A stretch of DNA of 64,000 bases from Halioxenophilus aromaticivorans. Its GTDB lineage: Bacteria; Pseudomonadota; Gammaproteobacteria; Pseudomonadales; Cellvibrionaceae. Below, in pieces: positions 24,790 through 34,284 of the stretch (positions are counted from its first letter, which is position 1; every line of letters begins with the position of its first letter). The DNA is taken from the NCBI RefSeq assembly GCF_042850945.1, contig NZ_AP031496.1:1674001-1738000 (forward strand), written 5' to 3'. Below the pieces are notes generated by a model. The model worked only from the letters and a program-made list of their open reading frames with translations. It did no database searches and was not told where the DNA came from. Made by a program: the position numbers and the translations under genes.

Positions 24790-26946
24790 ATGCGTAAACT
24801 TTTACTGGCCGGAGCCTGTGCTTCTGCGTTTACCCTCGCTTGCAGCCAATACGATACGGCCGCGCCAACAGCCACCGATAATCTCACCGCAAAGGCCACA
24901 ACAGACATTATGCTCAGTGCCAGTAACCCTTTTGCTAAAGCTAGCTCCCTAGATTACACAACGCCTGATTTTAGCCAGATATCGATTGCCGACTACGAGC
25001 CGGCATTTACCGCAGGCATAGCCGCCCATGAGGCTGAAATAGCCGCCATTGCCAACGACCCAGAGCCGATAACCTTAGCCAACACCCTGGTTGCCATGGA
25101 GAACAGCGGAGCGTTATTGGGCCGCACCATGGCGGTATTTTTTAATATGGCAAGCTTGATTTCCAACGAGGATTACCAGCGTTTGGAAACCCAGCTGGTG
25201 CCGGCGCTGACCGAACACCAAGCTAATATTTACCTTAATCCGGCCTTGTTCGATAAAGTCGAAACCCTGTACAACCAACGCGACGAGTATCAGGGGGAAG
25301 ATCGGCGATTAATCGATGTTTACTACGAGCAGTTTATTCGCGCCGGCGCCAAGCTCAGCCCAGAAGCCCAGGCCAGCCTGCGGGAGATCAACACGCGCTT
25401 GTCCAGTCTATCGACGCAATTTTCGCAGAACATATTGCAGTCGTTTAAAGACGATACCATTTTGGTCGCCGACCCGGCGCAATTGGTGGGTTTAAGTGAC
25501 GATGAAATTGCCAGCTTAAAGGCTGCCGCAGAAAAGGCCGGTGAAACTGGCTATTTGATCACCTTGGTAAATACCACGCGCCAGCCCATTTTGAGTAAAT
25601 TGGAAGACCGCGCCCTGCGGGAATTGATTTGGCGCAAGTCGGCCGAGCGTGCACACGCCAGTAACGATCCTGTGATTTTAGAGCAGGTGAAATTGCGAGC
25701 CGAGGCTGCGGCGTTGCTGGGTTACGACACCTGGGCGGATTTTAAACTGGCGGATCAAATGGCCAAAACGCCGGCGCCGGTGTTGGCTATGCTGTCAGAT
25801 TTGGCTCCCAAGGCGCGGGCGAAGGCTGAGGCAGAAGCCGCCGCTATCCAAGCCATTATCGATGCTGAGGGCGGTGGCTTTATTGTGGCTCCTTGGGATT
25901 GGGCCTTTTACGCTGAGAAGGTCCGCGCTGCCAAGTACGATTTGGACGCAGACCTGGTAAAACCGTATTTTGAATTTAACCGAGTGTTACACGATGGTTT
26001 GTTCTTTGCCATGAACCGCCTGTACGGAATTACCTTTAAAGCGCGTGAGGATTTGCCCGTTTGGCAAGAAGACGTACTGGCATTTGAGATATTCAATGCC
26101 GATGGCAGCAGCGTTGGTTTGTTTTATTTAGACCCGTACGCCCACGAGGGTAAACGCGGCGGCGCCTGGATGAGTTCCTACGTGGATCAAAACCTGTTGC
26201 GTGGGGAAAAACCCGTGGTTTACAACGCGTTGAACATTCCCAAGCCAGCACCGGGCCAGCCCACCTTAATGACGTTTGATGAAGTTACCACGTTATTCCA
26301 CGAGTTCGGTCACGCCGACCATGGGTTATTTTCCGATGTTAAGTATCCGAGCTTATCGGGCACCAGCGTGCCGCGTGATTTTGTGGAGTTCCCCAGCCAA
26401 TTTAACGAAGACTGGGACATTGACCCCGAAGTGCTGAGCAACTACGCCAAGCACTACCAAACCGGCGAGGCTATCCCCCAGGCGTTGCTGGAGAAAATGC
26501 TGGCGGCGCACACCTTCAACCAAGGTTTCGATACGCTGGAATACCTCGCAGCAGCTTTGTTGGATATGGCGTGGCACACAATTGATGCCGAAACCACTAT
26601 TGATGATGTAGACGCCTTTGAAAATGCCGCGTTGGAAAAATACGGTGTGGATTTTGCGCCGGTGCCTCCGCGTTATAAATCCGCCTACTTTAGTCATGTG
26701 TTTGGTGGTGGCTATTCCTCGGGTTACTACGCTTACCTCTGGACCGAAGTCTTAGCTGCCGATGCCTTTGCCTATTTAAATACCAAAGGCGGCCTAACCC
26801 GGGAAAACGGCCAAGATTACCGCGATGCTATTTTATCCATTGGCAACAGTAAGGATTTAATGCAAAGCTTCGAGCAATTCCGCGGCCAAGAGGCCAGTGT
26901 GGATGCCTTACTGCAACGGCGCGGCTTGTTGTCTAAGTTTAAATAG
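24790..26946 (+). CDS. M3 family zinc metallopeptidase (peptidyl-dipeptidase Dcp-like), putative lipoprotein
   Basis: A 718-residue oligopeptidase. The zinc motif HEFGH is at residues 504-508 with a downstream Glu ligand region (DFVEFPSQFNEDW). The N terminus MRKLLLAGACASAFTLAC is a signal peptide ending in a lipobox-like Cys, so the enzyme is probably attached in the periplasm, where it would trim short peptides. GGAG precedes the ATG; an open stretch upstream in frame is unlikely to be translated. Confidence 0.93.
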   Translation: MRKLLLAGACASAFTLACSQYDTAAPTATDNLTAKATTDIMLSASNPFAKASSLDYTTPDFSQISIADYEPAFTAGIAAHEAEIAAIANDPEPITLANTLVAMENSGALLGRTMAVFFNMASLISNEDYQRLETQLVPALTEHQANIYLNPALFDKVETLYNQRDEYQGEDRRLIDVYYEQFIRAGAKLSPEAQASLREINTRLSSLSTQFSQNILQSFKDDTILVADPAQLVGLSDDEIASLKAAAEKAGETGYLITLVNTTRQPILSKLEDRALRELIWRKSAERAHASNDPVILEQVKLRAEAAALLGYDTWADFKLADQMAKTPAPVLAMLSDLAPKARAKAEAEAAAIQAIIDAEGGGFIVAPWDWAFYAEKVRAAKYDLDADLVKPYFEFNRVLHDGLFFAMNRLYGITFKAREDLPVWQEDVLAFEIFNADGSSVGLFYLDPYAHEGKRGGAWMSSYVDQNLLRGEKPVVYNALNIPKPAPGQPTLMTFDEVTTLFHEFGHADHGLFSDVKYPSLSGTSVPRDFVEFPSQFNEDWDIDPEVLSNYAKHYQTGEAIPQALLEKMLAAHTFNQGFDTLEYLAAALLDMAWHTIDAETTIDDVDAFENAALEKYGVDFAPVPPRYKSAYFSHVFGGGYSSGYYAYLWTEVLAADAFAYLNTKGGLTRENGQDYRDAILSIGNSKDLMQSFEQFRGQEASVDALLQRRGLLSKFK

Positions 26947-26997
26947 TTGGGCTAAATTAACGCTACACGCGCCATTGGACGCTACCGATGGTGCACC

Positions 26998-27026
26998 GCA
27001 AAAACCCGGCTGTTGCCGGGTTTTTA
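26998..27026. terminator. Bidirectional rho-independent terminator
   Basis: AAAAACCCGGC-TGTT-GCCGGGTTTTT between the convergent peptidase gene and the unknown minus-strand pair. Confidence 0.9.
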
Positions 27027-27064
27027 GTTATTGGGGGGGTAATTCTAGGTAGAGGGCAGGGCTG

Positions 27065-27529
27065 CTATCGACATCCTGTGTAATTTTCCGTGGTAAATTG
27101 CTTGGAGTCCAAATCGGGTGTTTGTGTAGTAAATTGCCCGGTATTGGGCGACCTCCAGGAGATTATCTCGATATAACCGGTTGGCTTGCGTGTTTGCCTG
27201 CCGGTTATTCGGTTGGTTTCCACCCACTCTTTTTTAAACCCCGTGATTGTTACCGGGTCGGCATGTTGCAAGCGAGAATCGGAGTGCGGATCGGGCACAT
27301 CGGGTGGCACCATTGGGATAATGGCTTCGTACTGCTCGGCGCCCACCTCCATATAGAGGTTTGTACACATGGGATCACCGGTGGAGATTAAATACAGAGC
27401 TTCAATGGTAACGGGAACGTTTGCCACTCTTTCATGGGTTGATGTTAGATGAGGGGATAGTAACCAGATAAAACCCACTAAAATCATAAGCCCTATACTG
27501 GCAATTATCCAGGCGAGAATGCGCAACAT
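27065..27529 (-). CDS. Membrane-anchored protein of unknown function
   Basis: Not recognised. 154 residues with one N-terminal hydrophobic anchor (LAWIIASIGLMILVGFIWLL), then a soluble, probably periplasmic, domain. It starts 11 nt after the stop of the upstream gene with a caspase-like arrangement, so the two form an operon and may interact. Confidence 0.6.
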   Translation of the reverse strand: MLRILAWIIASIGLMILVGFIWLLSPHLTSTHERVANVPVTIEALYLISTGDPMCTNLYMEVGAEQYEAIIPMVPPDVPDPHSDSRLQHADPVTITGFKKEWVETNRITGRQTRKPTGYIEIISWRSPNTGQFTTQTPDLDSKQFTTENYTGCR

Positions 27530-27540
27530 CGGTTGAGTCC

Positions 27541-28296
27541 TTACCGGGTTGAAGAGTTGGGAAAGACCAGGGCTTCACGCAAAGCCTCTTTGTGAAGCAC
27601 AGAGCCATCTTGATAAACGTTGACTCGGCCGTGACGGTAATCCGAAAACTTACCCGTTGGTGTTTTGTTGGGGTTAGAGTTGGTTATATGACCTATAACG
27701 GTAACACCTCGTTGTATTTTATCTGAAAACTGTTTAGCAAAATTATCTTTAAAATAGTTGTTAAATCCTGGTATATGCTCAGCGGTGCGGCAACCGTGGA
27801 ACTCAACAAACCCTTCGTTACTGAAGCGATTGAATTCGATAGAAGAAAGATATCGAGTATCGGTAGAGTTTGCGTAGGTTTGATTGTAATAGTAGGAAAC
27901 GCCTTTCTTCGCAAACCAGTCGGTATAGAGGCCGTGCATGCTTTGTTCTATAAGATCTGCCTGCTCGATCGATTGGGGGCTGTCTGAATATCTGCGTATT
28001 TTGTAATGGGCGCTTTTTTGAATCACTCCACTTTTAACCGGGTGCACTAGCTTTCTGGCTATGTGAATGCCGCCTTGATTTCCGTGGGATACGACATCCA
28101 GTGAAATTATTGTGTCCCGAGCTTCTTTGTTGATGGTACTGACCAAGTCATGTCCTGATTTTATAAAGACTGTTTTCACCAGGTCATTGGGGTAAATGGA
28201 ATTGTAGTCCTTTTCTAAGGTGAATGCCGCCGCCCTAAAGGTGTGGGCGTCTGATGTTTTGATCGAATCTGTGTGTACAATTAATCTGGTTTTCAT
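27541..28296 (-). CDS. Unknown protein with caspase-like (clan CD) His/Cys arrangement
   Basis: A 251-residue soluble protein, not assigned to a named family. Two segments resemble the clan CD cysteine-peptidase dyad: a hydrophobic strand ending in SHG (IISLDVVSHGNQGG, H71) and a second ending in a Cys (GFVEFHGCRTAE, C169). CHAT, gingipain and DUF4347-like proteins share this layout. Peptidase activity is inferred only. Start ATG 28296 has AAAGGA 8 nt upstream. The next gene, 11 nt on, encodes a membrane-anchored protein. A CRP-like palindrome lies 64 bp upstream. Confidence 0.6.
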   Translation of the reverse strand: MKTRLIVHTDSIKTSDAHTFRAAAFTLEKDYNSIYPNDLVKTVFIKSGHDLVSTINKEARDTIISLDVVSHGNQGGIHIARKLVHPVKSGVIQKSAHYKIRRYSDSPQSIEQADLIEQSMHGLYTDWFAKKGVSYYYNQTYANSTDTRYLSSIEFNRFSNEGFVEFHGCRTAEHIPGFNNYFKDNFAKQFSDKIQRGVTVIGHITNSNPNKTPTGKFSDYRHGRVNVYQDGSVLHKEALREALVFPNSSTR

Positions 28297-28359
28297 TGTT
28301 GGATTCCTTTCCAATGTAGGCCCCAAGGAGGACGGTAACATTGTCTTTGGATCGTTAAA

Positions 28360-28373
28360 GTGATCAAGCTCAC
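28360..28373. promoter_or_regulatory. CRP/Vfr-like site
   Basis: GTGATCAAGCTCAC, a perfect GTGA-N6-TCAC core, centred about 70 bp upstream of the caspase-like gene start. The outer bases fit the CRP consensus less well. Confidence 0.5.
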
Positions 28374-29093
28374 GATTATAGCTCTATATTGATGATTCAG
28401 GGTGACAGGGTGCGACTAAGTCCTGATACCTCTTTTTTCTGGGCCGATTACAACTTGGCCAAATTACAACTAGGTGGCGCTAGCGTGTGTTGTGGTTACT
28501 ACGGAATACTTGTTTTACCTCGAGTGCTAAATTCACTTCATTTTATTTTTCACGATTAAAAAATCAGACGATCTGTTGGAAATGTCCTGCGCTTTTTTTT
28601 ATTGAGCAAATCTTTAGGTTGTTTTGTTTGGGTAGCATTATCTTCCCTAGCCTAAGGGTGGGGGGCGACCTTTACAAATTGGTTTGTTTCCCCAGTTAAT
28701 TTGTTGTTTTACCTTTCTCCGTTACCAACGTCTCGTTGTGACTCTTCTATATTTTTGCCACCGGTAGCAATTTTGTGACTCGGTAGTGCTGCCGCCTGCG
28801 ACCTTGGGCTCGTTTACTGAATTTTAAACGCGTTACATTGGCCGCGCTTCATTTGTGAGTTTCCGTTTTTCCAAAATCGCAATTTTTTATGGCTTCAACT
28901 ACTCGTCGTCTATCGCTGGGTAAGCTGGGGCTGAGTAATTGTTGGCTGTGAATAAAGTGCGCTGGCAAAAACGTTTATTGTGAAGCGTGAGGGCTAGGCC
29001 CGTTAGTTTTAATTAACGTGTTTATTTTATCTAAGTTCGCAAGGGGCTGTTTGATATTGGCTCTAGGCGTCGTTTTTATAAAAAGAGATTATT
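28374..29093. other. AT-rich intergenic region upstream of the pectate lyase gene
   Basis: About 720 bp without a credible gene. A direct repeat ATTACAACT occurs twice near 28450-28475. The length suggests a complex control region for the lyase, but no regulator site is recognised in the part near it. Confidence 0.5.
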
Positions 29094-30659
29094 ATGGCGA
29101 AGAGAAAAGCAGTGTTATCGGTTTTGTACGTGAGTATGCTGGCAGCCCAGGCCAGTGCGCAGGGCTCGGTGGGGTTTGCCAGTATGAATGGCGGTACCAC
29201 CGGCGGTGAGGGCGGCGCCGTTGTGCGTGCGTCCACGGGCACAGAAATTCATGCCGCTTTGTGTGGCAGGGCGTCTTCCAGTACGCCTATTATTATTGAA
29301 GTGGAGGGTGTTATAAATCACGGTAACACCAGTAAAGTATCTGGCTCCAGCTGCAATACCGCCGACGATAAAATCGAAATTAAAGAGGTTAGCAACATTA
29401 CCTTAATTGGTGTGGGCGGTGGCGCGTTATTTGATGAGCTTGGCATCCATGTGCGCAGTGCAAACAATATTGTGATACGCAATGTCCACGTGCGTAATGT
29501 GAAAAAGTCTGGCTCGCCAACGTCCAACGGTGGCGATGCCATTGGTATGGAATCCGATGTATCTAATGTGTGGGTGGATCACGTTACCTTGGAGGCCTCC
29601 GGTGGCGAGGACGAGGGTTATGATGCTCTGTTTGATATGAAAAATAACACCAAGTACGTGACCTTATCTTACAGCGTTTTAAAAAATTCCGGGCGTGGGG
29701 GCTTAGTGGGCTCCAGCGATAGCGACGTTAACAATGGCCCGGTGACCTTTCACCATAACTGGTATGAAAATATTAATTCCCGCACGCCTTTGCTACGGGC
29801 GGCGACGGCCCACGCCTTCAATAATTATTACTCCAATATAGGCTCTTCCGGAATCAATACCCGTTTGGGTGCGGATATTCGAGTTGAAAATAATTATTTT
29901 GAAAACAGCACTAACCCCTTAGGCACCTTTTACACCAATGAGTTAGGCGACTATGAGGTCAGCGGTAATTACTGGGGCAGTGGAATAACTTGGTCTAGCA
30001 CCGGAGATAAGTCATACCCCGCAGGGCCTAATCCCAGTTCCACTACAACGGTACCGGTGGCCTACGAGTATTGGCTGGACGATGCCGGTTGCGTAAAGGA
30101 TTTGGTGCGCAATATTGCCGGCGCCAATAAGGGCTTGTTGGTATCCGATGGCTCTTGTCAGGCGGACGGCTCTGGAGGTTCTGGCTCTGATGGTTCAGGT
30201 TCGGGCGGTTCGGGTTCTGATGGTTCTGGTTCAGATGGGTCAGGGTCAGGCGGTTCTGGTTCCGATGGTTCGGGCTCTTCCTCTGGGGATTTGGCTACAA
30301 ATCTTAGCCTTGGCGCCGGCTCGGATGGGTCTAGTAAAGGCAGTGGCACCAGCTACGGTAATGTACGAGACGGCAGCATGGATAGCTACTGGTCGCCCAA
30401 CGGTAGCACCGGCCGTATCAGCATTAAATGGAGTAGTGAACAGCAGCTTGCAACGGTGGTTATTCGAGAAGCAGCGGGTAGTGAGGGCGTTATTACCGGT
30501 TGGCGATTGGTGGATCACGATACCGGAGAAGTCATTGCTACCGGTTCCAACGCGGGCAGAATCGATTTTTCTTCGCGCTCTGTCAGAAAAATCAGCTTTG
30601 AAATAACCAATGCTAATGGCACGCCACGTATCGGCGAGTTTGAAACCTACGGTGGCTAG
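29094..30659 (+). CDS. Secreted pectate lyase (PL1-type) with Gly/Ser/Asp linker and C-terminal binding-type domain
   Basis: Cleaves polygalacturonate by beta-elimination outside the cell. 521 residues: signal peptide to about residue 22 (ASAQ), a right-handed beta-helix with the PL1 hallmarks NVWVDHVTLE, the Ca-site region YDALFDMKN and the catalytic Arg region SRTPLLRAATAHAFNNYY, a repetitive linker (about 359-398), and a C-terminal ~120-residue domain resembling an F5/8-type C or other galactose-binding-like module (NLSLGAG...DGSMDSYW...FETYGG). The linker is typical of secreted enzymes from marine Cellvibrionales. AGAG precedes the ATG. No other pectin genes are in the window. Confidence 0.93.
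   Translation: MAKRKAVLSVLYVSMLAAQASAQGSVGFASMNGGTTGGEGGAVVRASTGTEIHAALCGRASSSTPIIIEVEGVINHGNTSKVSGSSCNTADDKIEIKEVSNITLIGVGGGALFDELGIHVRSANNIVIRNVHVRNVKKSGSPTSNGGDAIGMESDVSNVWVDHVTLEASGGEDEGYDALFDMKNNTKYVTLSYSVLKNSGRGGLVGSSDSDVNNGPVTFHHNWYENINSRTPLLRAATAHAFNNYYSNIGSSGINTRLGADIRVENNYFENSTNPLGTFYTNELGDYEVSGNYWGSGITWSSTGDKSYPAGPNPSSTTTVPVAYEYWLDDAGCVKDLVRNIAGANKGLLVSDGSCQADGSGGSGSDGSGSGGSGSDGSGSDGSGSGGSGSDGSGSSSGDLATNLSLGAGSDGSSKGSGTSYGNVRDGSMDSYWSPNGSTGRISIKWSSEQQLATVVIREAAGSEGVITGWRLVDHDTGEVIATGSNAGRIDFSSRSVRKISFEITNANGTPRIGEFETYGG
30168..30288 (+). repeat. Coding tandem repeat for the Gly/Ser/Asp linker
   Basis: Degenerate copies of a GGTTCTGG(T/C)TCTGATGG-type unit encode GSGSDGSG-like repeats. 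Slippage could change linker length between strains. Confidence 0.8.
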
Positions 30660-30791
30660 CGGCTTGCAATAGGCCTATTGCCACCTTGCTTTGCCTTGTG
30701 TTCTGTAATGTGTTTCGTGGGATGCGGGGCAAATTGAGTTGGGATTAATTTAGCCTAAAAAGTCATCAAAATATATTCCTGATTTTTACAG

Positions 30792-30821
30792 AGCCAGAAA
30801 CACCGTGTTTCTGGCTTTTTT
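30792..30821 (+). terminator. Rho-independent terminator of the pectate lyase gene
   Basis: AGCCAGAAACA-CCG-TGTTTCTGGCT followed by a T tract. Confidence 0.9.
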
Positions 30822-30902
30822 ATATGTGATACATGGTTAACAGAGAAATTTAAGTGCCTAACTTAAATAGACAGTTGAGAGAGCTAAATGCTTTGGGCAA
30901 AG

Positions 30903-30927
30903 AAAACCCCAGGCAGAGCTGGGGTTT
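30903..30927 (-). terminator. Rho-independent terminator of nrdA
   Basis: Minus strand: AAACCCCAG-CTCTGC-CTGGGGTTT then TCTTTG, about 57 nt after the nrdA stop. Confidence 0.75.
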
Positions 30928-30983
30928 AAGGTTACGGAGTAAACCTGCGGCAAATGCTTTGCACCTGCCGTGGTTTACCGTGG

Positions 30984-33920
30984 TTATTGGCAGGCTTCGC
31001 AGTCTGGGTCGTCCAGGGAGCAGGCCTTGGGTACTTCGGCAGCTTGTGGCGCTGCGCTGGCCTGTGGGGCTTGTGGTGCAGCAGCACTGACACTGCCTTC
31101 GCCACCACTGGAAGACACCGCGTTTAAGTTGCTGTTTGCCACGGTGGATTTTTCCGTGGTGGTGGCCGCTAGCGCACGCAGGTAGTAGGTGGTTTTTAGG
31201 CCACGGAACCATGCCATGCGGTAGGTGATGTCCAGTTTTTTACCGCTGGCGCCGGCGATGTATAGGTTCAAGCTTTGAGCTTGATCTATCCATTTTTGAC
31301 GACGACTGGCGGCATCCACCAACCAGCGTGGCTCAACCTCAAACGCATTGCGGTAAATGGCTTTTAGCTCATCTGGAATGCGGTCGATGGGCTGTACCGA
31401 ACCTTCAAAGTATTTTAGGTCGTTAACCATTACCGAGTCCCACAAGCCGTGGGCTTTTAGATCGCGTACCAGGTACGGGTTTACCACGGTAAATTCACCG
31501 GATAAGTTCGATTTAACGTACAGGTTTTGGTACGTCGGCTCGATGGACTGCGATACACCAGTAATGTTGGCAATGGTTGCGGTGGGGGCAATGGCCATTA
31601 CGTTGGAGTTACGCATACCTTGAGCAACTACGCGGGCGCGCAGGTCGTCCCAGTTTTGGGTGCGTGAGGTATCTACTTCGATGTACTTCTCACCGCGCTC
31701 GGCTTGCAATTTGGCAATGGAGTCGATGGGTAGAATACCTTGGCTCCACAGAGAACCGTCGAAGGTTTGATAAGCGCCGCGCTCAGCCGCCAAGTTACAA
31801 GAGGCCTCAATGGCGTAGTAACTGATGATTTCCATGCTGCTGTCAGCAAATTCTACGGCTGCATCGGAAGCGTAGGCCAGGCGCATGCGGTACAAGGCAT
31901 CCTGGAAGCCCATCACACCCAAGCCTACAGGGCGGTGCTTAAAGTTACTGTTCTGTGCGCTGTCTACTGAGTAGTAGTTGATGTCGATGACGTTATCGAG
32001 CATGCGCACAGCAGTGGTGATGGTTTCTTTCAGCTTGGTTTTATCCAGCTGGCCATCAACAATGTGCTGAGCCAAGTTTACCGAGCCCAGGTTACACACG
32101 GCGATTTCTTCATCGGCCTTGGTATTGAGGGTAATTTCAGTACACAGGTTTGATGAGTGAACCACGCCGACGTGTTGCTGCGGGCTGCGCAGGTTACATG
32201 GGTCTTTAAAGGTGATCCATGGGTGGCCGGTTTCAAACAGCATGCCCAGCATCTTGCGCCACAGGTCTAGGGCTTTCACTTTTTTGGAAAGCTTAATTTC
32301 ACCGCGGGCGGCTAATTGCTCGTAGTGCTCGTAGCGTTGCTCAAAAGCGCTGCCGTACAGATCGTGCAAGTCGGGTACATCGCTGGGCGAGAATAGAGTC
32401 CACTCTTTGTCGTCGAAGACACGCTTCATAAACAAATCAGGAATCCAATTGGCGGTATTCATGTCGTGGGTACGACGACGATCGTCACCGGTGTTTTTGC
32501 GCAACTCGAGGAATTCTTCTACGTCTAGGTGCCAGGTTTCCAGGTAGGCGCAAACGGCGCCTTTACGCTTACCGCCTTGGTTGACGGCAACGGCGGTATC
32601 GTTGGCCACTTTCAAGAAGGGCACGACACCCTGTGATTTTCCGTTGGTACCTTTGATGTAAGCGCCTAATGAGCGTACTGGGGTCCAATCGTTACCCAAG
32701 CCGCCGGCAAATTTCGACAGCATGGCGTTGTCTTGGATAGCACCGTAGATGCCGTGTAGGTCGTCTGGAATGGTGGTCAGGTAGCAAGACGACAATTGCG
32801 GGCGCAGGGTGCCGGAGTTAAACAACGTGGGGGTGGAGCTCATGTAGTCGAAGGAGCTCAATAAGCGGTAGAACTCAACGGCGCGCTCGTTGCGGTTTTC
32901 TTCGCGTACGGATAAGCCCATGGCAACCCGCATAAAGAACACCTGCGGCAATTCAATGCGAACGTCGTTGCTGTGGATAAAGTAGCGGTCGTAAAGGGTT
33001 TGCAGACCCAGATAGGTAAACTGGTCATCGCGGGAGTGATCCAGCGCTTGGCCCAGCATGTCCAAATCGAAGTTGGCCAGCTCAGGGTCCAGCAGGTCTA
33101 GCTCGATACCGGCTTTTATGTAAGCGGGCAGGGCTTGGGCGTAGTAGTGCGCCATTTCCTGGTGGGTAGCCTGTTGGGTTACACCCAAGAAGGTCAGTGC
33201 TTCGGAGCGCAGTTTATCCAACAGCAAGCGTGCCGTGGCGTAGGTGTAATTGGGCTCTTTTTCTACCAGAGTACGGGCAGTTATCACCAGGGAGGTGTTA
33301 ACGTCATCCAGTGACACCCCGTTGTACAGGTTGCGCATGGCACCTTTCAAGATTTCTTCTGGGTCTACTTCGGCCAAGCCGGCGCAAGCCTCTTCTACCA
33401 GGGTACGCACGCGCACCATGTTCAGTGCTTGCTGGCTGCCGTCGGGCATGGCCACCATGATGGTGCCAAATTCGGCATCGGGCTCTGGGTTTTCCACGGT
33501 GGCGGCTTTAGCGGCTCGCAGGCGGGCATGCTCTTCTCGGTAGAGTACGTAGTCGCGCGCGACCTTGTGCTCGCCAGAGCGCATCATCACCAGCTCTACT
33601 TGGTCTTGGATATCTTCTATGTGGATGGTGCCACCGGACGGCATTCGACGGCTAAAGGTGGCCGTAATTTGCTCTGCCAGGGAGGCCACGGTTTCGCGGA
33701 TGCGAGACGATGCCGCTGCAGTGCCACCCTCTACCGCCAAAAAGGCTTTGGTCATGGCGATGGCGATTTTGCTTTCATCGTAAGGTACTACCGTTCCGTT
33801 GCGCTTAATAACGCGGATTTGGCCGGGGGCGGTGGCGGCAACGTGGCTGGCGCGGCCAGTTGCGGGCTGACTTACGTTGGGGTTGGAAGACCCTTTATTG
33901 ACTTCCGTCTCGGTTTGCAT
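30984..33920 (-). CDS. nrdA: Class Ia ribonucleotide reductase, alpha subunit
   Basis: Reduces ribonucleoside diphosphates to deoxyribonucleotides with the NrdB radical. 978 residues, longer than E. coli NrdA (761), because the N terminus carries two ATP-cone-type regulatory regions (IRVIKRNGTVVPYDESKI and a second starting near VNPEEIL/ MVRVRTLVEEACAG). The catalytic core has LSSCYLT (active-site Cys), the NLCTEI stretch with the NxCxE motif, and PTATIANITG. The C-terminal tail ends CSLDDPDCEACQ with the CxxC-type exchange cysteines. Its partner nrdB is about 10 kb downstream; both have NrdR and DnaA sites. Confidence 0.97.
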   Translation of the reverse strand: MQTETEVNKGSSNPNVSQPATGRASHVAATAPGQIRVIKRNGTVVPYDESKIAIAMTKAFLAVEGGTAAASSRIRETVASLAEQITATFSRRMPSGGTIHIEDIQDQVELVMMRSGEHKVARDYVLYREEHARLRAAKAATVENPEPDAEFGTIMVAMPDGSQQALNMVRVRTLVEEACAGLAEVDPEEILKGAMRNLYNGVSLDDVNTSLVITARTLVEKEPNYTYATARLLLDKLRSEALTFLGVTQQATHQEMAHYYAQALPAYIKAGIELDLLDPELANFDLDMLGQALDHSRDDQFTYLGLQTLYDRYFIHSNDVRIELPQVFFMRVAMGLSVREENRNERAVEFYRLLSSFDYMSSTPTLFNSGTLRPQLSSCYLTTIPDDLHGIYGAIQDNAMLSKFAGGLGNDWTPVRSLGAYIKGTNGKSQGVVPFLKVANDTAVAVNQGGKRKGAVCAYLETWHLDVEEFLELRKNTGDDRRRTHDMNTANWIPDLFMKRVFDDKEWTLFSPSDVPDLHDLYGSAFEQRYEHYEQLAARGEIKLSKKVKALDLWRKMLGMLFETGHPWITFKDPCNLRSPQQHVGVVHSSNLCTEITLNTKADEEIAVCNLGSVNLAQHIVDGQLDKTKLKETITTAVRMLDNVIDINYYSVDSAQNSNFKHRPVGLGVMGFQDALYRMRLAYASDAAVEFADSSMEIISYYAIEASCNLAAERGAYQTFDGSLWSQGILPIDSIAKLQAERGEKYIEVDTSRTQNWDDLRARVVAQGMRNSNVMAIAPTATIANITGVSQSIEPTYQNLYVKSNLSGEFTVVNPYLVRDLKAHGLWDSVMVNDLKYFEGSVQPIDRIPDELKAIYRNAFEVEPRWLVDAASRRQKWIDQAQSLNLYIAGASGKKLDITYRMAWFRGLKTTYYLRALAATTTEKSTVANSNLNAVSSSGGEGSVSAAAPQAPQASAAPQAAEVPKACSLDDPDCEACQ

Positions 33921-34188
33921 GCACGGCTCCGTGAAAAGTTATAGCTGCTGGTGAATCTGTAATCGTTAACGACTCCGCGGGAGGATGCCAAACGGAATCG
34001 TTTATTTATGGGTATAGGCAATGATGCTGGTAGCTCTGGTCCGTTGGTTTGCTCAGTGGCTGTTTGGCCACGAGGGGATGCAAAACTGACCTGAACTGGG
34101 GCAAGTTGAAATTCGGTGCCCCAAGGCTTCGCACTCTTAATCGTATTCGTTAGCCGGTTGTTTGGCCGCTAGGTACTTTTGGAGTGAA

Positions 34189-34206
34189 ACCCCAATATCT
34201 AGGGGT
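34189..34206. promoter_or_regulatory. NrdR-like box 1 of nrdA
   Basis: Imperfect palindrome ACCCC-AATATCT-AGGGGT with the ATAT core of NrdR boxes; a second box is 31 bp away centre to centre. Confidence 0.55.
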
Positions 34207-34220
34207 ATGTTCGAACCGGG

Positions 34221-34236
34221 ATACAAGATAGTGCGG
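34221..34236. promoter_or_regulatory. NrdR-like box 2 of nrdA
   Basis: ATACAAGATAGTGCGG, resembling the NrdR consensus in ACAA..ATAGTG; phased 31 bp from box 1 as at nrdB. Confidence 0.55.
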
Positions 34237-34275
34237 TTTGAGTTGGATTGCAAGATGCTGAAGTTGGTGGTTGCT

Positions 34276-34284
34276 TGTGGATAA
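34276..34284 (-). promoter_or_regulatory. Perfect DnaA box upstream of nrdA
   Basis: TGTGGATAA on the plus strand (TTATCCACA on the minus strand), about 40 bp beyond the second NrdR-like box; nrdB has the same element. Confidence 0.65.

Noticed and set aside
28487..28699. A 70-codon plus-strand frame in the region before the pectate lyase gene
   Set aside because: No ribosome site, no domain, AT-rich DNA.
29018..29209. A 63-codon frame starting just before the pectate lyase gene
   Set aside because: Starts with GTG without ribosome site and runs in another frame through the lyase signal peptide.
30158..30349. Minus-strand frame rich in Pro/Glu/Ser opposite the pectate lyase linker
   Set aside because: It is the antisense reading of the Gly/Ser/Asp repeat and has no start signals.
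33429..33944. A 171-codon plus-strand frame opposite nrdA
   Set aside because: Antisense shadow of the conserved nrdA coding sequence.
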